48,441 nt of DNA from an uncultured Bacteroidales bacterium (lineage in GTDB: Bacteria; Bacteroidota; Bacteroidia; Bacteroidales; P3). The translations under genes and the position numbers were made by a program. Shown here piece after piece: positions 17,839 to 26,283 of the stretch; the stretch's first letter is position 1, and the number at the start of each line of letters is the position of its first letter. Under the pieces are notes generated by a model. It was not told where the DNA came from. It saw nothing but the letters and a program-made list of their open reading frames with translations, and searched no databases. The stretch covers positions 1-48,441 of the forward strand of contig CAJOEN010000021.1 of NCBI GenBank assembly GCA_905233475.1, written 5' to 3'.

Positions 17839-18047
17839 AACAATTTGTTTTTATTATTGATATTTTATTGATTTCCAAGTATTTATTAGAAAATAAAAGT
17901 ATTTTTCCCCATTTTCAAAAATACATTTTTTTATGTAAAAAAAATATAATCACAAAAAATATGATAATAGTAGCACAGGGGGCCTTCATCGAAACAAATA
18001 TTGATGGGGCAATTGAATTGATAATTAAAGAACGAACAAATTCTGCA

Positions 18048-19376
18048 TTAGAGTTTACGGATAACATTGTCAATCTGCCCAACGTAATAAAATGGCAGGT
18101 TCACAAGCCGGAATGTTTTTCCCTTCGCTGTAACAGCATTATCGATGCTGAAACGGCCTGACCATATACGAATGGCAATGTCATGAGGAGCCAAATCCAT
18201 ATATGCATTGAGCGAACGCAAGTGTGCATTGGTGCCGCTTTTCACCTCTACCGGGATTGCCATATTTTCGTATTGGTACACAAAGTCCACTTCAGCCGAA
18301 GAACCCTCCTTGTCGCGCACCCAGAAATGATGGCTTTTGCCAAAATCAGAACTTGTGGCAGCTAATTCTTGTCCCGCTATGTGTTCGGCAATATGTCCTC
18401 GCCATGCGGTCATTATGTCGTTGGTGCTAAAAATTTCGTTGCGAATTCCAGCATAATAATTCACCAATCCTGTGTCAAGCCATAGTAGCTTTGGTTTGCG
18501 CTTGAGATTGGGCAACAAAGGGACAAGTGGTTCCGAAACGGGGTACACAAGTTCCATAAGCAGGGCTTTCTCTATTGTTCTGAAAGCTTCGCCCACTTCA
18601 CGGGAACGGTAGTTGCTTCCTGCAAAGTTATTGAAAGTTATGGCTTCGGCGGCATGATTCCAGCCGTGGGCTATTATATGGCGTATCACCGCTGTTTGAG
18701 TGTTGTTACGTGAGTATTTTTCAACATCATCGGAATATGCGTTGATAAAAGAACTATAAATCGGGGTTACAGCAAGCACGTCGCGCCGCTCGGCGTATTT
18801 CGTCACCGCTTCGGGCATACCGCCAACGGCGATATAGTTTTTGAAATAATTCATAAGCCGTTCGTGTATGGCGTCTCCTTTCAGCTGTTGTACTACCCCG
18901 GCATCAAACTCCTCGCCAATTCCTTTCAGAAATTCGACAAAAGTGCAAGGTCTGAGCATCATATATTCCACTCTGCCAACAGGGAAGGAAATGTGGTTAT
19001 TTATTAGCGACTCTAAAAGCGAGCCGGCAGCTATAACATGTATATTTGGCATTTCTTCATAGAAATAACGTAGCTGTTTTACCGCCTCGGGGGAATTCTG
19101 TATTTCATCGATAAACAGCAGTGTGGAGTTTCCCGACTTACGTTTGCCGCAGTGTATGTATATATTATCCACCAAATTGGTAATATCATCCTCTTGAAAG
19201 AGTTGCAGGTCTCGCTTTCGGTCAAGATTCAAATAAAGGTAGTTATCAAATTCAGCCGAAAACTGGTTTACAAGGGTGGTTTTTCCTACTTGACGTGCCC
19301 CCCGCAATATAAGCGGCTTATGTTTTGGATTATTTTTCCAAGCCTTAAGTTCTCTATAAACAGTACGTTCTATCAT
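18048..19376 (-). CDS. AAA ATPase with C-terminal DUF4143 domain
   Basis: A 442-residue P-loop ATPase of the large Bacteroidota/archaeal family with an AAA_14 core and a DUF4143 tail. Walker A is GARQVGKTTLV (26-36). Walker B is TLLFIDEIQNSPEAV (about 84-98) with the sensor AAGSLLESL. The tail contains VRDKEGSSAEVDFVYQ and IPVEVKSGTNAHLRSL, the E/D...VEVKsG pattern of a PD-(D/E)XK-like fold. Whether that part still cuts nucleic acid is unknown; these proteins are mostly uncharacterised. The 5' side has a fourfold operator/promoter-like repeat array (19391-19509). Neighbours give no functional clue, and the gene looks like a mobile accessory unit. Confidence 0.9.
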   Translation of the reverse strand: MIERTVYRELKAWKNNPKHKPLILRGARQVGKTTLVNQFSAEFDNYLYLNLDRKRDLQLFQEDDITNLVDNIYIHCGKRKSGNSTLLFIDEIQNSPEAVKQLRYFYEEMPNIHVIAAGSLLESLINNHISFPVGRVEYMMLRPCTFVEFLKGIGEEFDAGVVQQLKGDAIHERLMNYFKNYIAVGGMPEAVTKYAERRDVLAVTPIYSSFINAYSDDVEKYSRNNTQTAVIRHIIAHGWNHAAEAITFNNFAGSNYRSREVGEAFRTIEKALLMELVYPVSEPLVPLLPNLKRKPKLLWLDTGLVNYYAGIRNEIFSTNDIMTAWRGHIAEHIAGQELAATSSDFGKSHHFWVRDKEGSSAEVDFVYQYENMAIPVEVKSGTNAHLRSLNAYMDLAPHDIAIRIWSGRFSIDNAVTAKGKTFRLVNLPFYYVGQIDNVIRKL

Positions 19377-19390
19377 AATTTAGTGTTTTT

Positions 19391-19509
19391 ATTTGTAACA
19401 AACCGACGGCAAAAATACGAAATTTTTGTAACAAACCGACGGCAAAAATACAGAATCTTGTAACAAACTGACGGTAAAAAACACAAAATCTTGTAACAAA
19501 CTGACGGCA
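19391..19509 (-). promoter_or_regulatory. Array of four ~33-base repeats with palindromes and -7 boxes
   Basis: TTGTAACAA occurs at 19393-19401, 19426-19434, 19458-19466 and 19491-19499, spaced 33, 32 and 33 bases, each followed by a CCGACGGCAAAAATAC-like block (CTGACGG in the two distal copies). On the gene strand each unit reads TTGCCGTC(A/G)GTTTGTTACAA. The junctions create TATTTTTGC, a match to TAnnTTTGC, twice; in the most distal unit it has decayed. TTGTTACAA is a perfect odd palindrome. Spacing is close to three helical turns. This looks like reiterated operators overlapping promoter elements, ending 17 bases before the ATG at 19376. Confidence 0.65.
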
Positions 19510-19644
19510 ACATCTAATTCGATTTTTTCAAATTGACCAGCCTGAGGTAGTGTCTTTTTACGGGTTTCCCTCTTTCACACATTTGGCATAATGTGAAAGA
19601 ACAGGTTTTCGAGAAACTCTCTATTTCATAGACTTATATCGTCC

Positions 19645-20532
19645 TCAACTGTTTTCGGGATGTGTCATTTTGTGGATAAGCAGAAGTCCTTCGATATTGC
19701 GTGGCACCTGCAAATCCAAATACGCGCTCTCCAAAGGTATTATTCGTCCGGCCTTAACTGCCGAAAGACGTGTGTAAGGCTCTGTTTTGCAGAAACTTTC
19801 GGCATCCTCTTTGCGAATAAGTATATAGTCGGGGTCGGCAAGGAGGAGCGACTCAATACTATACTCCCAACCTTTAATATCCTCTGCTATGTTACGGCAA
19901 CCTGCACGGGTAAGGATGTCGTTGATAAAAGTATTGCCGCCAGCGGTGAAATTCCCACCTTTGCCATAGCCCACCGCATAATATACCGTTGGACACTTTA
20001 GGTTTGTGTCGAGATGGATTTTATCCACTTCGGCACGTAACGTATTATTGAGACGTTCCGCTGCTTCGGCACTGCCTATGAGTTTGCCTATGGCGGCTAT
20101 GTTTTCGAACAGTCCCTCGAAAGTCTGCTTTTCCACCACGCATACCAACGGCACGCCAGCTTTATTTATCTGTTCTACAGCCTTTTGTGGTACCATAGAG
20201 CCACTTATCACCAAATCGGGACGCAAGGAAATCACTTTTTCGATGTTAAGGTTGGAAATACCTCCAATACTCTCTATTTGCAAGGCTTGAGCAGGATATT
20301 GACAAAAATCCGTGCGTCCTACCAAAACGCTGTCGGCACCCAAGGCAAAGATTATCTCGGTAACAGCAGGCGACACGGATACCACACGCTTGGGAGCGAC
20401 AGGCACCGTTACCTCGGCGCCATAGTCGTCGGTATAGACATAACTACTTTGTCCAGAATTACTTACCGAAGTGCTACAATAGCAAAACAGCGTTGCAAAA
20501 GCGATGGCTAACAAAAGAATTTTTACTTTCAT
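19645..20532 (-). CDS. ABC transporter substrate-binding protein, BtuF/FhuD-like
   Basis: The start is set at 20532 because a -7 box (20550-20558) overlaps the earlier in-frame Met. This gives a 295-residue protein with a signal peptide and two Cys (LFCYCSTS) near its end; one may be lipidated, though the lipobox is imperfect. The body is a class III periplasmic-binding fold: VPVAPKRVVSVSPAVTEIIFALGADSVLVGRTDFC, then IGGISNLNIEKVISLRPDLVI and GGNTFINDILTRAGCRNIAEDI. Such proteins bind cobalamin, ferric siderophores or haem; the ligand cannot be told here. No permease or ATPase gene is beside it, so it is an orphan in this window. Confidence 0.85.
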   Translation of the reverse strand: MKVKILLLAIAFATLFCYCSTSVSNSGQSSYVYTDDYGAEVTVPVAPKRVVSVSPAVTEIIFALGADSVLVGRTDFCQYPAQALQIESIGGISNLNIEKVISLRPDLVISGSMVPQKAVEQINKAGVPLVCVVEKQTFEGLFENIAAIGKLIGSAEAAERLNNTLRAEVDKIHLDTNLKCPTVYYAVGYGKGGNFTAGGNTFINDILTRAGCRNIAEDIKGWEYSIESLLLADPDYILIRKEDAESFCKTEPYTRLSAVKAGRIIPLESAYLDLQVPRNIEGLLLIHKMTHPENS

Positions 20533-20549
20533 GACAGAAACAATTTTTT

Positions 20550-20558
20550 GCAAAAGTA
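20550..20558 (-). promoter_or_regulatory. -7 box of the binding-protein gene
   Basis: On the minus strand the sequence reads TACTTTTGC, a match to TAnnTTTGC, 17 bases before the ATG at 20532. A TTTG lies about 24 bases further upstream (20583-20586). This decides the start of the downstream gene. Confidence 0.5.
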
Positions 20559-20644
20559 CGAAATTTCATTAAAACACGGCAACAAAAAAATAAATAGCTA
20601 CAAAACACGTTATTATTGAGTGTTTAATTTAAAACATCTGCAAC

Positions 20645-22447
20645 ATGAAAAAATATTGTCTTTTGGCATTGATATTCGCCACCGCATTGGCAAACGCCCA
20701 AAACACGGTAAACAGCACTCCAAAGTTGAAAGAAGCAACGGTTTTCAATCAAGGTGCGGAACTTTCGTACACTGCCACCGTAGCACTTGCCAAAGGTGAA
20801 AATGAGGTTCTTCTCACTGGCCTAAGCCCCGTTATCACACAGAATAGCATTAAGGTGGAAGCTTCGGGAGGTGCCGTTATCTCGTCCTCGGAACTTTCCT
20901 CCGACTACCTAACCGACGTCAAGACCAGCGAACGCCTGAAACGCCTGCAGGACTCCATTACCCTGTACAACAAAAAATCAAAGCAGGTACAGAACGATAT
21001 AAAAATCAATACCGACATGCTTAGTGTTTTGGAAAAAGGTGTAAAACATAATGTTACCAACGAAAAAGAGGCCAGTAGCACCGACAGGGTTACCCACAAC
21101 CTCGAATACTACAAAAACAAAGCCAAAGAACTGAACAACAATATCTTATCTTTAAACGACCAAAAAGAGGAAATCTCAAAAACTCTCACTCGCCTCAACA
21201 AACAGCTGAAAGAAGAATCCACCGGAAAAAGCAAAAAGACCTCACAATTGCGCCTTGCAGTGTCGGCTCCACTTGCTGGAAACGTTACCTTTGCAGTAAA
21301 ATATTTCACCACACAGGCAGGATGGGTGCCCGAACACCATATAGTGGTCGCCGCCGAGGACAAACCCGTGCAGATTACCACCAAAGCCAAAGTAATGCAA
21401 TACACAGGCCTGGACTGGAACAACGTAAAAATAACGCTATCTACCGGAATGCCAAGCCTCCACAACACCGCCCCCGAAATGGACGCATGGTTTCTGAAAC
21501 CCGTTACATCGTACGTTGGCGGATTACGTAAGAAAAAAAATGCTCGGACAGAAGAAGAACTCGAATATGTGGAAGATGATATAGCAATTGAAAATAATGT
21601 ATATTATGGCGGAAATAGAAGAGACGCCACTGAAATTAAAACAATGCTGTTTTTCGTAAACGGAACGGAAGTGTCGGAAAGCGAGATGGAACAACTTGCC
21701 TCCAACGAAATCAAAACTCGTGAGATACTCTCGCCCGACGAAACTAAAAGTCGTTTCGGATACTTGACAAAACAAGGTTCCATAGTCGTTACTACCAAAA
21801 ACATGGACGATTACGTAAGTCAGTCGGAAGACGATTTGAACCGCCTTTTCAACATCGACCTCAAATACTCCATACCGGGCAACGGTAAGGAACAATACAT
21901 CACCATTGGCAAACAGGAGACTGCCGCCACATACCGTTATTACTGCGTTCCCAAGCTCGATCCCTCAACTTTCCTTATGGCGGAAATCAATAATTGGGAG
22001 AAACTCAACCTCCTTAGCGGCAACGCAAACATCTCGTTTGCAGGCTCATACGTAGGAAACACCTATATCGACGCCAACTCCACAAAAAAGACCCTATCCC
22101 TCACTCTCGGCATTGACAACAAGGTTGTGGTAACACGCAAAAAAGTGAAAGACTACAGCAGCAGCAAGATACTCGGCAGCGATGTCAAAGTGGCCACAAC
22201 CTACGAAATCACTGTGAAAAACAACAAAAACAAGAATATCCTGCTTACGGTGAAAGACCAATACCCCGTTTCCACCAACAAAAAAATTGACGTGGAACTG
22301 CAAAAAGAGACCTCCACACCAACAACCAACAACGAAAAAACCGGCATAATGACCTGGGACACAGAAGTAAAAGCCGCACAATCGCACAAAATAACTCTCA
22401 GTTACACAGTAAAATATCCCAAAGATATGACATTAAAAATAGAATAA
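20645..22447 (+). CDS. DUF4139 (MuiA-like) secreted protein with a TonB-plug-like insert
   Basis: A 600-residue protein with a signal peptide (MKKYCLLALIFATALANAQ). Residues 20-95 form the DUF4140 N-terminal sheet (ATVFNQGAELSYTATVALAKGENEVLLTGL). A coiled coil follows at about 95-195, then the DUF4139 domain with GWVPEHHIVV and YTGLDWNNVKITLSTGMP. The family includes 'mucoidy inhibitor A' but its function is unknown. Residues 331-386 are an insert, IKTMLFFVNGTEVSE...SNEIKTREILSPDETKSRFGYLTKQGSIVVTTK. It has the rhythm of the plug motif of SusC/TonB receptors (a named protein strand, a position statement, then a G..G.I.VTTK end). It appears monocistronic. Confidence 0.85.
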   Translation: MKKYCLLALIFATALANAQNTVNSTPKLKEATVFNQGAELSYTATVALAKGENEVLLTGLSPVITQNSIKVEASGGAVISSSELSSDYLTDVKTSERLKRLQDSITLYNKKSKQVQNDIKINTDMLSVLEKGVKHNVTNEKEASSTDRVTHNLEYYKNKAKELNNNILSLNDQKEEISKTLTRLNKQLKEESTGKSKKTSQLRLAVSAPLAGNVTFAVKYFTTQAGWVPEHHIVVAAEDKPVQITTKAKVMQYTGLDWNNVKITLSTGMPSLHNTAPEMDAWFLKPVTSYVGGLRKKKNARTEEELEYVEDDIAIENNVYYGGNRRDATEIKTMLFFVNGTEVSESEMEQLASNEIKTREILSPDETKSRFGYLTKQGSIVVTTKNMDDYVSQSEDDLNRLFNIDLKYSIPGNGKEQYITIGKQETAATYRYYCVPKLDPSTFLMAEINNWEKLNLLSGNANISFAGSYVGNTYIDANSTKKTLSLTLGIDNKVVVTRKKVKDYSSSKILGSDVKVATTYEITVKNNKNKNILLTVKDQYPVSTNKKIDVELQKETSTPTTNNEKTGIMTWDTEVKAAQSHKITLSYTVKYPKDMTLKIE

Positions 22448-22534
22448 AATTCAAAAAATAGTCTGTAGCACAACAAAAAACACTTTTCGCCGTTATAAAT
22501 TTTTTATACGAAACCAAACAAAGATAATTTCTTC

Positions 22535-23614
22535 ATGTCTAACAAACTGAAAACGATACTCAAAGCAACGGGCAGGATTCTTACGGCCATTCCCCGTTTT
22601 GTGATGTCGTGCATTGGTTTTGTGCGTGCCAACACGTGGGCGGAGATAAAAGAACGCATCGGTGAACGGCATCAAAAACTAAAAACCGATATGCGTCGCA
22701 AACACCGTTTTGTTGTGATGGATTCGGAGACTTTCTGCGAAAAATGGTCGTTCGAGCTCAAGGGAATCAACCTGTTTGTAGGCGTGGGCGTGGCCACAAT
22801 AATACTTATTGTACTAACTTCGTTGCTGATAGCATTCACCTCGTTGCGCGAGTACATACCCGGCTACATGCGTACCGACATAATGGAGCAGGCATACGAA
22901 AACTCCCGTATGCTCGATTCGTTGGAGCTGGCACTTGCACAGCAGGAAAGGCAGTTGCAAGATCTGAAAATGGTAATAAGCGGACAACCATTGCCATCCG
23001 AGGAAGCCTACAGACACAAGTCCGACACCTCGCACAAGGTACAATCTTCGGAATACAAACACTCCAAAGCCGATTCGCTTTTGCGAGAGGAGGTGGAAAG
23101 TGCCGACCAATATCAGGTAAAACCCTCCAAGATAAACAAATTGGTTAAAAAGCCAAGCCAAACATCTTCAGTTACGTTCAGCGAGGCTCAGACAACGACA
23201 ACAACAACGACAACGGCGGCAATAGCAACAGCAAAAAGCCCGTCGTTAATGCCTTTCTTTACTCCTCTCAACGGCAAAATAAGCCGCAGTTTCAATGAAA
23301 AGGACAACCATTTCGGCATTGACGTGTCGGGAACAGAAAATAGCGTGGTGAAATCCATATACAACGGCACTGTGCTGTTAGCAAGTTTCACTCCCGAAAC
23401 AGGCTATATCATTGTTATTCAACACCCCAACAACTACATATCCGTATGCAAGCACTGCGGTTCGCTACTCAAACGGGCGGGAGATGTAGTGCGGGCGGGA
23501 GATCCTGTGGCCTTTTTGGGCGACAGCGGTAGCAAAAACAGCGACCCGTACCTGCACTTCGAACTGTGGTACAACGGCAAACCAATCAACCCCCAAAGCT
23601 ATGTCAATTTCTAA
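22535..23614 (+). CDS. M23 (LytM-type) membrane-anchored peptidoglycan peptidase or regulator
   Basis: A 359-residue protein with a basic cytoplasmic start, one transmembrane helix (about 78-105, LFVGVGVATIILIVLTSLLIAF) and a periplasmic coiled stretch. A Thr/Ala-rich linker leads to a C-terminal LytM domain. The zinc ligands are H259 and D263 in HFGIDV, and H341 in YLHFELW. The first His of the usual HxH pair, a catalytic residue in LytM, is Tyr339 here, so activity may be reduced or lost, as in LytM-type amidase activators. The family otherwise cuts peptide cross-links of the wall. The stop lies 14 bases inside dxr, so the two are translationally coupled. Confidence 0.88.
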   Translation: MSNKLKTILKATGRILTAIPRFVMSCIGFVRANTWAEIKERIGERHQKLKTDMRRKHRFVVMDSETFCEKWSFELKGINLFVGVGVATIILIVLTSLLIAFTSLREYIPGYMRTDIMEQAYENSRMLDSLELALAQQERQLQDLKMVISGQPLPSEEAYRHKSDTSHKVQSSEYKHSKADSLLREEVESADQYQVKPSKINKLVKKPSQTSSVTFSEAQTTTTTTTTAAIATAKSPSLMPFFTPLNGKISRSFNEKDNHFGIDVSGTENSVVKSIYNGTVLLASFTPETGYIIVIQHPNNYISVCKHCGSLLKRAGDVVRAGDPVAFLGDSGSKNSDPYLHFELWYNGKPINPQSYVNF

Positions 23615-24791
23615 CACCAACGATAACGAATCACAAAAAAAACACATCGCCATAATAGGCTCCACCGGCTCCATAGGCGTACAGGCACTAAATGTTATAC
23701 GCCGCCACCCCGACCAATACTCCGTGGAAGTGCTTACTGCCAATACCAACGCCGAACTCCTTATTGCTCAAGCCATTGAATTTCAACCCAACACTGTAGT
23801 TATTGTTGATAAAGATAAATATCCGCAAGTGCAACAAGCTCTTTCGGAACACGATATAAAAGTATTTGCAGGCGAAAAATCGCTTTCCGACGTTATGGAG
23901 ATGAACTCCATCGACACCGTGCTTACCGCGGTGGTGGGCTTTGCAGGACTTACACCCACCCTGCGTGCCATAGAATACGGCAAAACCATAGCCCTCGCCA
24001 ACAAAGAAACTATGGTGGTGGCAGGAGAGATTGTAACAAAACTCGCCACTCAGAAAAATGTACCCATACTGCCTGTAGATTCGGAGCATTCCGCAATATT
24101 TCAGTCGATAGTGGGCGAATGGCACAACCCTATAGAAAAGATATTGCTCACTGCTTCGGGAGGACCGTTTTTCGGCAAAGACCGCAATTTTCTAAAAACG
24201 GTTACCGTGGACGACGCCCTGCACCATCCCAACTGGAGCATGGGCAAAAAGATAACTATCGACTCCGCTACGCTGATGAACAAAGGCTTGGAAATTATCG
24301 AAGCCAAATGGCTTTTCGATGTGGCCCCCGAGCAGATAGAGGTAGTGGTACACCCGCAATCCATTGTCCACTCGCTTGTGCAGTTCCGCGACGGTTCGGT
24401 AAAGGCTCAGCTCGGACTGCCCAACATGGAGTTGCCCATACACTACGCACTTTCGTATCCCATGCGGCACGCCGACAGCACCCCACGACTCAGTTTTGCC
24501 GACTACCCGACACTCACTTTCGCCCAACCCGACCCCGACACCTTCACCTGTCTTGCGCTGGCCTATCAAGCCATAGAAAAAGGAGGCAACATGCCCTGTA
24601 TAATGAACGCCGCTAACGAGATAGCCGTTTCGGCTTTTCTGAAAGGACAAATTTCTTTCCTCGACATTGCCGATACTATTGCCGCAGCTATGGCAAAAAA
24701 CACTTTCATAGCCAAGCCATCGCTCGACGACCTTCTGCAAACCGACAAAGAAACAAGAATATCAACTTTAAATAACATTAAAACAATTTAA
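23601..24791 (+). CDS. dxr: 1-deoxy-D-xylulose 5-phosphate reductoisomerase
   Basis: The 396-residue cytosolic enzyme makes methylerythritol 4-phosphate, the committed step of the MEP isoprenoid pathway. The N-terminal NADPH site is IAIIGSTGSIGVQALNVI. The metal/substrate region is PVDSEHSAIFQSI, with LTASGGPFFGKD and MNKGLEIIEAKWLF after it. The C-terminal part holds PNMELPIHYALSYP and MPCIMNAANEIAV. The ATG overlaps the end of the M23 gene by 14 bases. rseP follows after 10 bases, an arrangement that is widely conserved in bacteria (dxr-rseP). Confidence 0.97.
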   Translation: MSISNTNDNESQKKHIAIIGSTGSIGVQALNVIRRHPDQYSVEVLTANTNAELLIAQAIEFQPNTVVIVDKDKYPQVQQALSEHDIKVFAGEKSLSDVMEMNSIDTVLTAVVGFAGLTPTLRAIEYGKTIALANKETMVVAGEIVTKLATQKNVPILPVDSEHSAIFQSIVGEWHNPIEKILLTASGGPFFGKDRNFLKTVTVDDALHHPNWSMGKKITIDSATLMNKGLEIIEAKWLFDVAPEQIEVVVHPQSIVHSLVQFRDGSVKAQLGLPNMELPIHYALSYPMRHADSTPRLSFADYPTLTFAQPDPDTFTCLALAYQAIEKGGNMPCIMNAANEIAVSAFLKGQISFLDIADTIAAAMAKNTFIAKPSLDDLLQTDKETRISTLNNIKTI

Positions 24792-24801
24792 CATATTTGA
24801 A

Positions 24802-26280
24802 ATGAAACTTTTAGCACTGTTACTCAGCCTTTCTTTCCTTGTGATAACCCACGAGTTTGGACACTATTGCTTTGCACGTCTGTTCAAATGCCGTGTGCGT
24901 CGCTTTTATTTGTTCTTCAACTGGAAATTCTCCATACTGAAAGCCAAAAAGTTCGACGGAAAATGGCACTTCCTGTGGTTCAACGCCACCACTCCCAAAG
25001 AATGGGAAGAGAAAGAACCCGACAACACCCTGTGGGGTATAGGCTGGATTCCGCTGGGAGGATACTGCGACATAGCAGGCATGATAGACGAAACCAAATC
25101 CGCCGAAGACATGGAAAGCGAACCGCAGCCGTGGGAATACCGCTCCAAAAAGGCTTGGCAACGTTTGTGTATCATCTCCGGCGGAGTGCTTGTAAATTTC
25201 CTTTCGGCTTTGGTGATATACGCCGCCATCTTTGCCCACTGGGGACAAGATGAACTGCCTATGCGCAACGCCACACTCGGCTACGACTACCATCAGATAC
25301 TTATCGACGAAGGTTTCAAAAACGGCGACATGATACTCGCCATCGACAACTTTAAGGTATCCGACACTACTGCTATAGAGGAAGTCATCAACAAACTATT
25401 GCTCAGCAATCCCAAAAACGTTACCGTACTGCGCACTCAGCAACTGTCCGACACATTTTTTGTGGAAAACCCTACCGAAAATGACACAACTGTGATTGTT
25501 GAAAATCTCGACACATCGGTAATTGTGGACATAGCCATGTCGGGCAAACTGCTTGAAAAAATCGGCAAAGAAAATCCGAAATACCTGATGTTGCTACGCA
25601 CCCCGTTCATTGTAAAGGATTTTGTGGCAGGTAGTGTGGCCGAAAAGGCTGGCATTCAGATTGGCGACAGCGTTGTGTCAATAAACGGAGAGGCAACGCC
25701 CTCGTTCTCAGAAATTACCGAAGCCCTACAGGACAATGCCGACAAAGACATCACTGTGGGACTGTACCGCAACGACACACTTATGCAGGTGCCCCTGCAC
25801 ATAGGTAGCAACGGCAAACTCGGTGTACAGTGCGAGGACGATATTGCAAAACTCTTCCCTAATGGCATAAACCACATCGACTACAATATTTTCCAAGCCA
25901 TTCCCGCAGGCATAAAATACGGTTGCCAGACACTTGTAGTCTACGTAAGCTCACTCAAGATTCTCTTCACCAAGAGCGGGGCCTCGCAGCTTGGCGGTTT
26001 CGGCACCATTGCCAGTGTGTTCCCAAAAGAATGGAATTGGCAAAGGTTCTGGACAATGACGGCATTTCTCGCCATTATTCTGGCTTTCATGAATATAATA
26101 CCCATACCCGGCTTGGACGGCGGACACATAGTTTTCACACTTTGGGAGATGATAACACGCCGCAAACCGAGCGAAAAATTCCTCGAACGCGCCCAAACAG
26201 TGGGTATGATATTGCTGTTCGCCCTGCTGATAGTGGCTAACGGCAACGACTTATTGCGCTGGCTCTCAGGCAAATTCTAA
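24802..26280 (+). CDS. rseP: Site-2 intramembrane zinc metalloprotease
   Basis: This 492-residue inner-membrane protease cleaves anti-sigma factors and signal-peptide remnants within the membrane. HEFGH at residues 17-21 in the first helix provides two zinc ligands and the catalytic Glu. The third ligand is in the LDG motif IPIPGLDGGHIVF near residue 440. A PDZ domain is centred on VKDFVAGSVAEKAGIQIGDSVVSING. A second, weaker PDZ-like part lies between residues 165 and 250. The motif GVLVNFLSALVIYA marks the second helix. Length fits the Bacteroidota form. It lies between dxr and the LptF/G gene with gaps of 10 and 3 bases. Confidence 0.95.
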   Translation: MKLLALLLSLSFLVITHEFGHYCFARLFKCRVRRFYLFFNWKFSILKAKKFDGKWHFLWFNATTPKEWEEKEPDNTLWGIGWIPLGGYCDIAGMIDETKSAEDMESEPQPWEYRSKKAWQRLCIISGGVLVNFLSALVIYAAIFAHWGQDELPMRNATLGYDYHQILIDEGFKNGDMILAIDNFKVSDTTAIEEVINKLLLSNPKNVTVLRTQQLSDTFFVENPTENDTTVIVENLDTSVIVDIAMSGKLLEKIGKENPKYLMLLRTPFIVKDFVAGSVAEKAGIQIGDSVVSINGEATPSFSEITEALQDNADKDITVGLYRNDTLMQVPLHIGSNGKLGVQCEDDIAKLFPNGINHIDYNIFQAIPAGIKYGCQTLVVYVSSLKILFTKSGASQLGGFGTIASVFPKEWNWQRFWTMTAFLAIILAFMNIIPIPGLDGGHIVFTLWEMITRRKPSEKFLERAQTVGMILLFALLIVANGNDLLRWLSGKF

Positions 26281-26283
26281 ACA

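Noticed and set aside
17839-18047. Possible small gene between creD and the DUF4143 ATPase
   Set aside because: The plus-strand frame (to 18161) overlaps the ATPase 3' end and has no motif; the region is AT-rich and best treated as intergenic.
19572-19599. CTTTCACA/TGTGAAAG inverted repeat as an operator
   Set aside because: The 12-base spacer and single occurrence give no support for a binding site.
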